Positions 31,910-39,784 of a stretch of DNA of 64,000 nucleotides are shown here, one piece after another. Position numbers and translations under genes: made by a program. The notes under the pieces are model-generated. The model had not been told where the DNA came from. It was given only the letters and a program-made list of their open reading frames with translations, and did no database searches. Position 1 is the stretch's first letter. Each line of letters begins with the position of its first letter. Source of the DNA: Chloroflexota bacterium. GTDB taxonomy: Bacteria > Chloroflexota > Limnocylindria > P2-11E. The stretch is taken from the NCBI GenBank assembly GCA_027310565.1, contig DAIDAP010000037.1, forward strand, positions 124,001 to 188,000. Direction: 5' to 3'.

Positions 31910-33486
31910 CTGCCCTCCACCACCCGCGCGGCACGCTCGAGCGCGCGCGCGCCGACGTCGGTCACCTCGCTGAAGCGTCCCACACGCCGGGGCAGGATCC
32001 AGCGCACCGTCCCGCGCCGGGCCTTCTTGTCCCGCTCGAGCAGCGCCCAGGCGGCGCGCGGGATGCGGGCCCGCACCGGCAGCCCGGCACGGCGCAGCAC
32101 GCGCTCCAGGCCGGCGCGCAGCGAGGGCTCGGCGAGCCCGAGCGACTCGGAGAGCGCCGCCGCGTAGACCATGCCGATCGCGACGGCCTCGCCGTGCGTG
32201 ACGCGGTACTCGCTCGACGCCTCGCAGGCGTGGCCCATGGTGTGGCCGAAGTTCAGCAGCGCGCGCGGCCCCCGCTCGCGCGGGTCGGCCGTGACGACGG
32301 ACGCCTTCACCTCCGCCGCGAGCGTCACCGTCGTCAGCGTGGCGCCGAGCTCGCCACGCAGCACGCCCTCGATCCCGCGCTCGACGTGCGCGACGGCCGC
32401 GCGGTCGCACAGGAACGCGCACTTCACGACCTCCGCGAGCCCCGAGGCGAGCTGGCGCCGCGGGAGGCTGCGGAGCGCCGTGACGTCGGCGAGCACGGCG
32501 TCGGGGTCGTGGAACGCGCCGACGAGGTTCTTCCCGGCGGCGATGTCGATCGCGCTCTTGCCGCCGATCGCGGCGTCGACCATCGCGAGCAGGGTCGTCG
32601 GGACCTGCGCGACGCGGATCCCGCGGGCGTACGTCGCGGCCGCGAAGGCGGCCGCGTCGCCGAGCGCGCCCCCGCCCAGCGCGACGACGCCGCCGTCGCG
32701 TCCGACGCCGCCCGCGGCAAGGGCCTCCCAGATCCGCGCCACGGCGCGCACCGACTTCGCGCGCTCGCCCGTCGGCGCGCGGACGGCGGTCACGGTCATG
32801 CCGGCGCGCTCGAGCGAGCGCCGCACCTGCGCGCCGTGGAGGCGCAGGGCGGTCGGCTCGCTCACGAGCGCGACGCGGCCGCGCCACCCGAGATCGGCGA
32901 GGTGCGCGCCGACCCGCGCGTGGAGCCCGGCGCGGATGAGCACCGGATAGGACGGCGCACCGACGTCGATGCGCACGCCCCTGCCCGCCGCGAGCCAGGC
33001 GACGATGGCGCGCGCCGTCTGCGGCGGGGTGAGCCCGTCGACGTCGAAGCCCACGTCCACGTCGCGGTAGGCGGCTCGGCGCGTACGGAGCGCCTGCCGC
33101 GCGCGCTCGACGGGCGCCAGGTCCTGGTATGGGCGCTTCCCCATCGTCGCCGCGATGCCGCCGGAGATCCGCTCGAGCGAGCCGCGGAGCCCGACGACGA
33201 GCCCGAGCTCGCGCATGCGCGCGCGGTTGCCCGGCCGGATCGCGGTGCCGCCGCCGGTGTCGACCACGGTCCACGCCGGTGTCGGCCGCAGCGACGCGAG
33301 GACGCGCGTCTCGAGGTCCCGGAAGGCCTCGATGCCGTCGTCCTCGATGATCCGGCGGTTGCTCCTCCGCGCGCGGCGCTCGGTCGCGCGGTCGATCTCG
33401 ACGACGTCGGCGGCGAGGAGCCCCGCGAGGAGCGGCGCGAGGGTGCTCTTGCCGACCCCCGGCGGGCCGACGAGGAAGAGGTACAC
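31906..33486 (-). CDS. Shikimate kinase / 3-dehydroquinate synthase fusion (AroKB)
   Basis: 526 residues joining two shikimate-pathway enzymes. Residues 1 to about 170 are shikimate kinase: P-loop FLVGPPGVGKSTLAPLLAG, VVEIDRATERR (D at the shikimate site), DDGIEAFRDLETRVL, TGGGTAIRPGNR and a lid MGKRPYQDLAPVERARQAL. Residues about 170-526 are dehydroquinate synthase: GERAKSVRAVARIWEALAAGGVGRDGGVVALGGGALGDAAAFAAATYARG, VPTTLLAMVDAAIGGKSAIDIAAGKNLVGAFHDPDAVL, LASGLAEVVKCAFL and LNFGHTMGHACE with metal ligands. Both halves look intact. The catalysed steps are not consecutive, so fusion likely serves co-expression. Confidence 0.96.
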   Translation of the reverse strand: MYLFLVGPPGVGKSTLAPLLAGLLAADVVEIDRATERRARRSNRRIIEDDGIEAFRDLETRVLASLRPTPAWTVVDTGGGTAIRPGNRARMRELGLVVGLRGSLERISGGIAATMGKRPYQDLAPVERARQALRTRRAAYRDVDVGFDVDGLTPPQTARAIVAWLAAGRGVRIDVGAPSYPVLIRAGLHARVGAHLADLGWRGRVALVSEPTALRLHGAQVRRSLERAGMTVTAVRAPTGERAKSVRAVARIWEALAAGGVGRDGGVVALGGGALGDAAAFAAATYARGIRVAQVPTTLLAMVDAAIGGKSAIDIAAGKNLVGAFHDPDAVLADVTALRSLPRRQLASGLAEVVKCAFLCDRAAVAHVERGIEGVLRGELGATLTTVTLAAEVKASVVTADPRERGPRALLNFGHTMGHACEASSEYRVTHGEAVAIGMVYAAALSESLGLAEPSLRAGLERVLRRAGLPVRARIPRAAWALLERDKKARRGTVRWILPRRVGRFSEVTDVGARALERAARVVEGR

Positions 33487-33489
33487 GCG

Positions 33490-34638
33490 CTACCGGCGCA
33501 GGTCGATCGGCGCGAGGCGCGTCCGGTAGCGCTCGACGGACGCGCAGAGGTCGTCGACCGTGTCACAGCCGAACTTCTCGCAGAGCGCGTCCGCGAGGAC
33601 GAACGCGAGCATCGCCTCGGCGACCACCCCGGCGGCGGGCACGACGCAGACGTCGCTGCGCTCGACGTGCGCCGGGGACGGCGCTCCGGTGCGCAGGTCC
33701 GCCGACGGGAGCGGCCGCATGAGCGTCGAGATGGGCTTGAACGCGACGTCCGTCCGCAGGTCCTCGCCGTTCGTCATCCCGCCCTCGAGGCCGCCGGCGC
33801 GGTTGCGCTCGCGCACGAAGCGTCCGTCGCGCACCCCGATCGGATCGTGGACCGCGCTCCCCCGTTCGCGGGCCGCCGCGAAGGCGTCGCCGACCTGCAG
33901 GCCCTTCGCGCTCTGGATCGAGAGCAGCGCCTGCGCGATGCGCCCGTCGAGCCGCCGGTCCCACTGCCCCACCGCGCCCAGGCCGGGGATCACCCCGCTG
34001 ACCCGGAGCGCGACGACGCCCCCGAGCGTGTCGCCGGCGTCCCGCGCCGCGGCGATCGCGGCGATCATCGCCGCGCTCTTCGCCGGATCCGCGCAGCGCA
34101 CCTCCGACGCCTCGACCGCCGCCTCGTCGAAGGTCGGCTCGCACTCCACCTCGCCGATGGACCGGGTCTCGCTCCAGACCTCCATGCCGACGACGCGCAG
34201 GAGCGCCTTCGCCACGGCCCCGCCCGCGACGCGGGCCGCCGTCTCGCGGGCGCTCGAGCGCTCGATGACGTCGCGCACGTCCTCGTGGCCGTACTTCAGC
34301 GCGCCGGCGAGGTCCGCGTGTCCCGGCCGCAGACGCGTCACCGCGGCGGGCGGGTCGGCGACGGGCTCGGGGCTCATGACGCGCTCCCAGCTCACCGCGT
34401 CGCGGTTGGCCACCTGAAGCGCCACCGGCGCCCCGGTGGTGCGGCCGTGCCGCACGCCGCCGAGGATGACGACCGCGTCGCGCTCGATGCGCTGGCGCGC
34501 GCCGCGCCCGTACCCGAGCTGCCGCCGCCGGAGGTCGACGTCGATCTCCGCCGCCGTCAGCGCGAGGCCCGCGGGGACGCCGTCCACGACCGTCACCAGC
34601 CCCCTGCCGTGCGACTCGCCCGCGGTCAGCAGCCTCAT
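33490..34638 (-). CDS. aroC: Chorismate synthase
   Basis: Last common step of aromatic biosynthesis, FMN-dependent. 382 residues from ATG 34638. Motifs: LTAGESHGRGLVTVVDGVPAGL, RQLGYGRGARQRIERD, LRPGHADLAGALKYG, ERSSARETAARVAGGAVAK, GGLEGGMTNGEDLRTDVAFKPIST. The ATG overlaps the stop of the 75-codon repeat frame (ATGA). Three bases separate its stop from the aroKB start. Confidence 0.97.
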   Translation of the reverse strand: MRLLTAGESHGRGLVTVVDGVPAGLALTAAEIDVDLRRRQLGYGRGARQRIERDAVVILGGVRHGRTTGAPVALQVANRDAVSWERVMSPEPVADPPAAVTRLRPGHADLAGALKYGHEDVRDVIERSSARETAARVAGGAVAKALLRVVGMEVWSETRSIGEVECEPTFDEAAVEASEVRCADPAKSAAMIAAIAAARDAGDTLGGVVALRVSGVIPGLGAVGQWDRRLDGRIAQALLSIQSAKGLQVGDAFAAARERGSAVHDPIGVRDGRFVRERNRAGGLEGGMTNGEDLRTDVAFKPISTLMRPLPSADLRTGAPSPAHVERSDVCVVPAAGVVAEAMLAFVLADALCEKFGCDTVDDLCASVERYRTRLAPIDLRR

Positions 34639-34862
34639 GTCGGCTCCGCCGCCATGAGCCGAGGACCCATCCCTCGCAGGGGCTCCGCCCCTGCCACCCC
34701 GTACGCGCGCGCCGCGCCACCGGTCACCGACCCAGACGACGGTCCGCTCACCGGCTCCGCCGCCATGAGCCGAGGACCCATCCCTCGCAGTGGCTCCGCC
34801 CCTGCCACCCCGTACGCGCGCGCCGCGCCACCGGTCACCGACCCAGACGACGGTCCGCTCAT
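34635..34862 (-). CDS. 75-residue open frame made of two 37-residue repeats, coupled to aroE and aroC
   Basis: ATG 34862 overlaps the aroE stop (ATGA) and TGA 34637-34635 overlaps the aroC start (ATGA). The product is SGPSSGSVTGGAARAYGVAG followed by AEPLRGMGPRLMAAEP, twice over, with junction valine and final threonine. The two inner differences between copies are one silent base change in this frame and the last base. I do not recognise the sequence: glycine- and alanine-rich, no membrane segment. It may be a translated spacer only, or a chance open frame. Other frames through the repeats are open too, so coding is not proven. Confidence 0.4.
   Translation of the reverse strand: MSGPSSGSVTGGAARAYGVAGAEPLRGMGPRLMAAEPVSGPSSGSVTGGAARAYGVAGAEPLRGMGPRLMAAEPT
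34641..34862. repeat. 111-bp tandem direct repeat, two copies
   Basis: Copies at 34641-34751 and 34752-34862 are identical at 109 of 111 positions; the differences are G/T in the middle (first copy CAGGGGCTCC, second copy CAGTGGCTCC) and the final base. 111 is 37 codons, so copy number leaves the frame unchanged. The first copy carries a perfect hairpin CAGGGG-CTCCG-CCCCTG that the second has lost through the G/T change. I see no further copy elsewhere in the window. Confidence 0.95.
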
Positions 34863-35671
34863 ACCGGCCTCGGCAGCGCGGCGCGCATGACCTCGAGCGG
34901 CGCCGGCAGGCCGGTCCACAGCTCGAAGGAGCGCGCGGCCTGGTGCAGGAGCATCGCGAGCCCGTCCATGACGTGCACATTCTGGTTCCCGCGCGCGCGC
35001 ATGACGAGCGGCGTGACCTCCGCGGTGGGCACGATGTCCAGGACGAGCGCGGGCAGCTCGATGCCCGCGAGCGGGTCCTCGCCGGCCATCCCGAGGGGCG
35101 ACGCGTTGACGACGGCGTCGACGCGCAGCGCGCGGAGCGCCCGCGTGTCGCGGGGCCACTCCGCCCGGCGCGCCCGGCGCCCGCCGGCCTCGATCTCCCG
35201 CACCAGGCGTGCGGCGCGCTCGGCGCCGCGGTTCGCGACGAGCACGTCGTTGTCACGGAGCAGGACGCGCACGCAGGCCCGCGCGGCCCCGCCCGCGCCG
35301 AGGACGAGCACCCGCGCGTTACGCGGCCACGCGCGCGCCTCGGTCGCGGCCGCGAAGAGCCCCACGCCGTCGGTGTTGTCGCCGGCCAGCGTCGATCCCC
35401 TCCGCACGACCGTGTTCACGGCGCCGATGGCGCGCGCCTCGTCGGCGACCTCGTCGAGGAGGCGCAGCACGCTCTCCTTGTAAGGGATCGTCACGTTGGC
35501 GCCGAGCACGTCGTCGGCGCGCAGCGACGCGATCGCCTCGCGGAGCGCGGACGGAGCGACGTCCACGGCCACGTAGCGATGCGGCAGAGCGAGCGCGGCG
35601 AACGCGGCGTCGTGCATCGCGGGCGAGAGCGAGTGCGCGACGGGGTGCCCGAGCAGACGCACCGTGCTCAC
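34859..35671 (-). CDS. aroE: Shikimate dehydrogenase
   Basis: NADPH-dependent reduction of 3-dehydroshikimate. 270 residues. Motifs: LLGHPVAHSLSPAMHDAAF (shikimate site), ANVTIPYKESVLRLLDEV with the catalytic lysine, GAVNTVVRR, AGDNTDGVGLFAA, VLVLGAGGAARACVRVLL (NADP fold) and VVNASPLGMAGEDPL. Its stop lies at the end of the second repeat copy. It is four bases downstream of mltG. Confidence 0.96.
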   Translation of the reverse strand: MSTVRLLGHPVAHSLSPAMHDAAFAALALPHRYVAVDVAPSALREAIASLRADDVLGANVTIPYKESVLRLLDEVADEARAIGAVNTVVRRGSTLAGDNTDGVGLFAAATEARAWPRNARVLVLGAGGAARACVRVLLRDNDVLVANRGAERAARLVREIEAGGRRARRAEWPRDTRALRALRVDAVVNASPLGMAGEDPLAGIELPALVLDIVPTAEVTPLVMRARGNQNVHVMDGLAMLLHQAARSFELWTGLPAPLEVMRAALPRPV

Positions 35672-35675
35672 CGCC

Positions 35676-36842
35676 TCACCGATTGCCGTACTTGACGCGA
35701 TTCGCCTCCTGCTCCTCGAGCGTCCGCGCGAACGCGTGCTGGCCGGTGCCGTCGTTCTTCGCGACGAAGTAGAGGTAGCCGTGCCGCTCCGGCTTCGCCG
35801 CCGCGTCGAGCGCGGCCTGGCCGGGGCTGCTGATCGGCGTCGGCGGCAGCCCGCCGACGAGGTAGGTGTTGAACGGTGAGTCGAGCTTGAGGTCGTCGAG
35901 CGTGAGCTCGCGCCAGTCGCCGAGCGCGTACTGGATGGTCGGGTCGGCGTCGAGCTTCATGCCGATCTGCAGCCGGTTCTGGTACACGCCCGCGATCCGT
36001 GCGCTCTCGGAGCGGTCCTGCGCCTCGCGCTCCACGATCGACGCGAGCTTCACCAGGTCGTACACGGTCGTCTTGCGGTCCACCGCCGCCTGACGAAGCT
36101 CGTCGCCCGCGCGCGTCTCGAGCTGGGCCAGGAGCGTGTCGACGATCTGGGACGCGGTCGCGTCCGCGCGGAAGAAGTAGGTGTCCGGGAAGAGGAACCC
36201 CTCGAGCGGCGTCTTCGGGTCGAGGCCGGCCAGCAGCGGCGAGCGCCGGTCCCCGACGACGGCGGCGTCGAGGAACGACCTCGCGCTGATCGACGGGAAC
36301 GTCTTGGCCACCTCGCCGGCGATCTGGGTCAGCCGCCAGCCCTCGATGATCGTGAGCGTCACCTGCGTATCGGGAGCTCTCTCGAAGAGCGTCACCAGAT
36401 CCGCGGGCGTCATCGCCGCCGACACGCGGTACGTGCCGGCCTGGAGCGCGTCCTCCTTCCTCAGGTCGTAGAGCGTCCACGAGAACGCGAGCGACGAGCG
36501 GACGATCCCCGCCGCCTCCAGGCGGCTCGCCACGTCAGCGGCGGTGTCGCCGCGCCCGATGACGAACGTGGTCTCCGCCGCGGCGGGATCCCTCGCCGCG
36601 GACGCGACGTCGCGGACGCGCTCCTCGAGCAGCGAGCGGACGATGCCCTGCCGCAGGAGCGTCGGCCGGTCCGCGACGTACGCGGCGAGCGCGTCCAGCG
36701 CCAGCGGACGCCCCACCACGACGAGCGCGGCGATGACCACGATGGTGCCGAGGAGGAACGCCAGCGGCCCGGCGTTCGAGCGGCGGCGAGGCGCGCGCGA
36801 GCGCCTGGCGAATCCGGGCTGCGGTCCGCGCGGCGTCGTCAC
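35676..36842 (-). CDS. mltG: Endolytic murein transglycosylase MltG
   Basis: Membrane-anchored lytic transglycosylase that cleaves nascent glycan strands. 388 residues: a basic cytoplasmic N-terminus, one membrane segment (about 29-50, LAFLLGTIVVIAALVVVGRPL), a LysM-like part (FVIGRGDTAADVASRLEAAGIV) and the YceG domain. The catalytic glutamate is in VKLASIVEREAQDRSESARIAGVYQNRLQIGMKLDADPTIQYALG; GGLPPTPISSPGQAALDAA and YFVAKNDGTGQHAFARTLEEQ are typical. GTG start 36842 overlaps the ruvX stop; MltG-RuvX is a common pair. Confidence 0.96.
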   Translation of the reverse strand: MTTPRGPQPGFARRSRAPRRRSNAGPLAFLLGTIVVIAALVVVGRPLALDALAAYVADRPTLLRQGIVRSLLEERVRDVASAARDPAAAETTFVIGRGDTAADVASRLEAAGIVRSSLAFSWTLYDLRKEDALQAGTYRVSAAMTPADLVTLFERAPDTQVTLTIIEGWRLTQIAGEVAKTFPSISARSFLDAAVVGDRRSPLLAGLDPKTPLEGFLFPDTYFFRADATASQIVDTLLAQLETRAGDELRQAAVDRKTTVYDLVKLASIVEREAQDRSESARIAGVYQNRLQIGMKLDADPTIQYALGDWRELTLDDLKLDSPFNTYLVGGLPPTPISSPGQAALDAAAKPERHGYLYFVAKNDGTGQHAFARTLEEQEANRVKYGNR

Positions 36843-37225
36843 GACCGGGCGCGTCGCTGCGAGAAGAAGTCCTCGAGGAGGATCGCCGCCGCGCCCGCGT
36901 CGAGGTCGATCGCGCCGGTGCGCTCGGCCTCGGCGGTCGTGAAGCGCTCGTCGACCAGCGCGATGGGCAGACCCAGGGCGGCGCAGGCGTCGGCGAACCG
37001 GCGGACGCGCACGGCCTGCCGTCCGGTCTCGCCGCGCAGCGTCAGCGGGAGCCCGATCACCAGCGCGCCGACGTCCTCCTTCGTCACGATGTCGCGGATG
37101 GCGTCGAGATCGGCCGCGAGGCCGCGCCGCACGATCGTGCGCAGGGGGCGGGCCATGCCGAAGGTCTCCTCACCCACCGCGACGCCGATGCGGCGATCGC
37201 CGACGTCGAGCGCAAGATACCGCAC
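36839..37225 (-). CDS. ruvX: Putative Holliday junction resolvase / pre-16S rRNA nuclease RuvX (YqgF)
   Basis: 128 residues of the RNase-H-like YqgF family. Motifs: YLALDVGDRRIGVAVGEE (first catalytic aspartate), LVIGLPLTLRGETGRQAVRVRRFADAC, LPIALVDERFTTAEAE and IDLDAGAAAILLEDFF. In E. coli the protein trims the 5' end of pre-16S rRNA. It precedes mltG and is three bases downstream of the baseplate-J-like gene. Confidence 0.95.
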   Translation of the reverse strand: MRYLALDVGDRRIGVAVGEETFGMARPLRTIVRRGLAADLDAIRDIVTKEDVGALVIGLPLTLRGETGRQAVRVRRFADACAALGLPIALVDERFTTAEAERTGAIDLDAGAAAILLEDFFSQRRARS

Positions 37226-37228
37226 GAC

Positions 37229-38710
37229 TCACGGCGCGGCCGGCGCCGTCGTCTCCTTCCGCACCTCGACGCGCGTGTCCAGGAACGGAAGACGGGGCCA
37301 CCAGCCCGGCCAGGTGCTGATCCGCCGCAGGCTCAGGCCGAGCCCCTCGACGACGTCCGCCGCCTCCTCGAACGGACGGCCGGCCAGCGCCGCGCTGATC
37401 GCGGCCTCGTTCACGCGCTGCCACTGGACGGTCCGCGCGCGGACGCGCCAGGTCACGCCGTCGGCCCCGACCGTCGGGCCGAGGACCGTGTCCACGGCCG
37501 CGCCCTCGGCGTCGATGTCGTTCGCCGCGGGCGCCGCCTGCCGCAGCAGCGCGATCGCCGCGGTGCGCGGCTCCGCGGCGGCCACGTCGTACCCGGTCGC
37601 GGTGCCGCTCGCGGTGAGCTCGAACGTGTCCTTCCCCTCGGTGCCGACCACCTCGGCCGCGGACGTGAGACCGGTGCGCTGCGAGCGCACCCCGTACACG
37701 ACGTGACCCGACGGCGCGTCGCGCTGCCAGATCTCGCGCTGGCCGTCGGCCGCCCTCCGGAGCTCGTCGTCCGCGCGCGAGGCCGCGAGGTCGTAGTCGG
37801 CGAGCGTGACGATCGGGATCTTCTTCGTGTCGCCGCCGGTCGTGGGGACCTGATTGGAGACGGCGTACTGCCCCGGGCTGGGGCTCACGGTGATCTTCCC
37901 GGCGTCGACGTTGCCGCCCGGCCCCGGCTCGACCGCCTCGATCGGCAGGTCCACGACGCCGAACGTGACGAAGGGCGGGAGGAGCCCGATCCCGCTGCGC
38001 GGGACCCGCCCGTCCTGCGTCGTCCGGAAGGCGATCCCCTCCGCCGTGCGCATCGTCGTGCCCTTCGGGACCGCGACCTCGTCGGTGGTGCGGTTCGTGA
38101 AGCGGACGACCCCGGTCGCCCTGGTCTCCTCGGTGCGCGAGCCGGTCGCCGTCCCCGTGTACGTCGTGCTCACCTGCGCGACGCGGGTCTCCGCCGCGAT
38201 GTCGCCGCCCGGCCCGGCGCGGAGGTCGAACTCCATCGGCCCGAGCGGGACGAGCACGGGCGCGACCACGACGGTCGCGGTGGGCGCGACGACGCTGAAC
38301 AGCACGGCGGCCGCGAGGAGCAGCGTGAGCGCGATGACCGCGGCGCGAAGCGGCGACGACCGGCGTGGCTCCGCGCGCACGATCGCCGCCCGCCGCGCCG
38401 GGCCGAGCGGCTCGGTGGGATCGAGCTCGTGCCGCTCCAGAGCGGCGACCGTCGCGAACGCCGGCACGTGCACCGCCGCGGCGAGCGACCTCGCGCGGGC
38501 GTCGGCGGTGACGATGGCGAGCCGGCGCGCGCCGGCGGCCCGACGGAGCACCTCGAGGAACGCGGCGCTGCGCAGCAGCGGCGCTCCGGCGGCCACGACG
38601 AGCACGAGCTCGTCCTCCGGGCCCGCCGCGCGCACGCGGTCCATCCCGTCGAGCACGCTCGACCGCGCCCCGAGGTCGATCACCGTCCGGTTGGCGACCG
38701 CCACCGTCAC
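37229..38710 (-). CDS. Baseplate J-like domain membrane protein (non-phage)
   Basis: 493 residues from GTG 38710. An N-terminal Rossmann-like part of about 110 residues (LVLVVAAGAPLLRSAAFLEVLRRAAGARRLAIVTADARAR) precedes one membrane segment (about 135-160, AAVIALTLLLAAAVLFSVVAP) and a long external region of the baseplate J-like type (VRFTNRTTDEVAVPKGTTMRTAEGIAFRTT, GNVDAGKITVSPSPGQYAV). Proteins annotated as baseplate J in non-phage Chloroflexota and related genomes have this topology. There is no other phage gene nearby. It overlaps the PilM/FtsA-like gene by four bases; I infer an envelope or pilus-like complex. Confidence 0.75.
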   Translation of the reverse strand: MTVAVANRTVIDLGARSSVLDGMDRVRAAGPEDELVLVVAAGAPLLRSAAFLEVLRRAAGARRLAIVTADARARSLAAAVHVPAFATVAALERHELDPTEPLGPARRAAIVRAEPRRSSPLRAAVIALTLLLAAAVLFSVVAPTATVVVAPVLVPLGPMEFDLRAGPGGDIAAETRVAQVSTTYTGTATGSRTEETRATGVVRFTNRTTDEVAVPKGTTMRTAEGIAFRTTQDGRVPRSGIGLLPPFVTFGVVDLPIEAVEPGPGGNVDAGKITVSPSPGQYAVSNQVPTTGGDTKKIPIVTLADYDLAASRADDELRRAADGQREIWQRDAPSGHVVYGVRSQRTGLTSAAEVVGTEGKDTFELTASGTATGYDVAAAEPRTAAIALLRQAAPAANDIDAEGAAVDTVLGPTVGADGVTWRVRARTVQWQRVNEAAISAALAGRPFEEAADVVEGLGLSLRRISTWPGWWPRLPFLDTRVEVRKETTAPAAP

Positions 38711-39753
38711 GATCCGTAGATCTCCGCGCCGAGCGCGGCGGCCCCCGCCGCCACGAGGTCCTCCGGGCGCAGGCCGACGTCGCTGAACACACGCACCGCG
38801 ACGGCGGGCACCAGCGGCGCGGTCTCGACCCCGTCCCCGCGGACGGCACCCACCGCCGCGGCGAGCGCGGCGGGCAGCGCGAGCATGCCGTCGGGGATGC
38901 CGGCGAAGAGCCAGCGCCCCGGGAGCGGTCCGTCGACCCCGCGCAGCGACGCGATGACGCACTCCGCCCAGACGTCGGCGTCCACCGCGAGGCGATCGGC
39001 GCGAGCGAGCAGCGCCGCGCGGCCGAGCGCGAACACGCGCGTGGCGACGACCCGGCCCTCCCGCAGCACGGCGACGCTCGTCGTGTCCGCGGTGACGCGG
39101 ACGACCCCCGCGTCGCTCACGCCGGACGAGGCGAGCAGCCGTCCGAGGGCGTAGGCACCGGACACGACCCGGCCGCGACGGCGCACCGCCTCGAGCGCGG
39201 CGGTCGCGGCGCCGGTGACGACGAGCGGCGCGATCGTCACGTCCGTCCACACCTCGACGAGCCGGCCGCGGTGGCCGACCAGCGACGCGAGGGCGCGGCC
39301 GTCGAGCGCCAGACCGGCGACATCCTCGTCGAGCCGCGCGGTGGCGACGCCGCGGAGCGCGGGGTCCTCCTCGGTCGCCGCGGCCGCCTGCCGCACCGCG
39401 TCGGCGGCCGCCTCGCGGCGCGCGCGAAGCTCCTCGCCCGCGGCGACCGGGTGCCGGAGGTCGTCGCGCGCGAACGTCGTCTGGATCTGGTACGTGCGGA
39501 CGTCGTCGCCGTCGAGCGCCATGGCCACGTGCTCGGCACGCTGCGACCGCTCGGCGACCGCGAACGCCGCGCGCAGCCCGTCGGCGACGGCGCGGCGGTC
39601 CGCGACCAGGCCGGCGGTGACGACCCCGTCGCCGAGCGGAGCGTCCCCTCGGCCGGTCACTCGGAGGCGCCCGCCGTCGCCGTGCCCGATGACGACGTGG
39701 ATCGATCCGGCGCAGAGATCCACGCCGGCGACGGCCATCCCCTTCGAGGCCAC
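38707..39753 (-). CDS. FtsA/PilM-like actin-fold protein (probable)
   Basis: 348 residues from GTG 39753, chosen for the GAGGTG six bases upstream; the first in-frame GTG (39798) lies inside alaS. The start AVAGVDLCAGSIHVVIGHGDGGRLRVTGRG resembles the phosphate-1 motif of actin-like ATPases, and VRVTADTTSVAVLREGRVVATRVFALG resembles the phosphate-2 region; the alanine-rich C-terminus AAGAAALGAEIYGS matches the end of FtsA/PilM proteins. The middle part is divergent. It is probably the cytoplasmic partner of the downstream membrane protein, as PilM is of PilN. Confidence 0.6.
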   Translation of the reverse strand: MASKGMAVAGVDLCAGSIHVVIGHGDGGRLRVTGRGDAPLGDGVVTAGLVADRRAVADGLRAAFAVAERSQRAEHVAMALDGDDVRTYQIQTTFARDDLRHPVAAGEELRARREAAADAVRQAAAATEEDPALRGVATARLDEDVAGLALDGRALASLVGHRGRLVEVWTDVTIAPLVVTGAATAALEAVRRRGRVVSGAYALGRLLASSGVSDAGVVRVTADTTSVAVLREGRVVATRVFALGRAALLARADRLAVDADVWAECVIASLRGVDGPLPGRWLFAGIPDGMLALPAALAAAVGAVRGDGVETAPLVPAVAVRVFSDVGLRPEDLVAAGAAALGAEIYGS

Positions 39754-39784
39754 CGGGCGCACCTCGCGTCCGTGCGTGATCGGC

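Noticed and set aside
37229-39753. Prophage remnant, because of the baseplate-J-like gene
   Set aside because: No other phage structural, integrase or lysis gene is near, the gene has a membrane segment, and it sits between alaS and ruvX in a housekeeping run.
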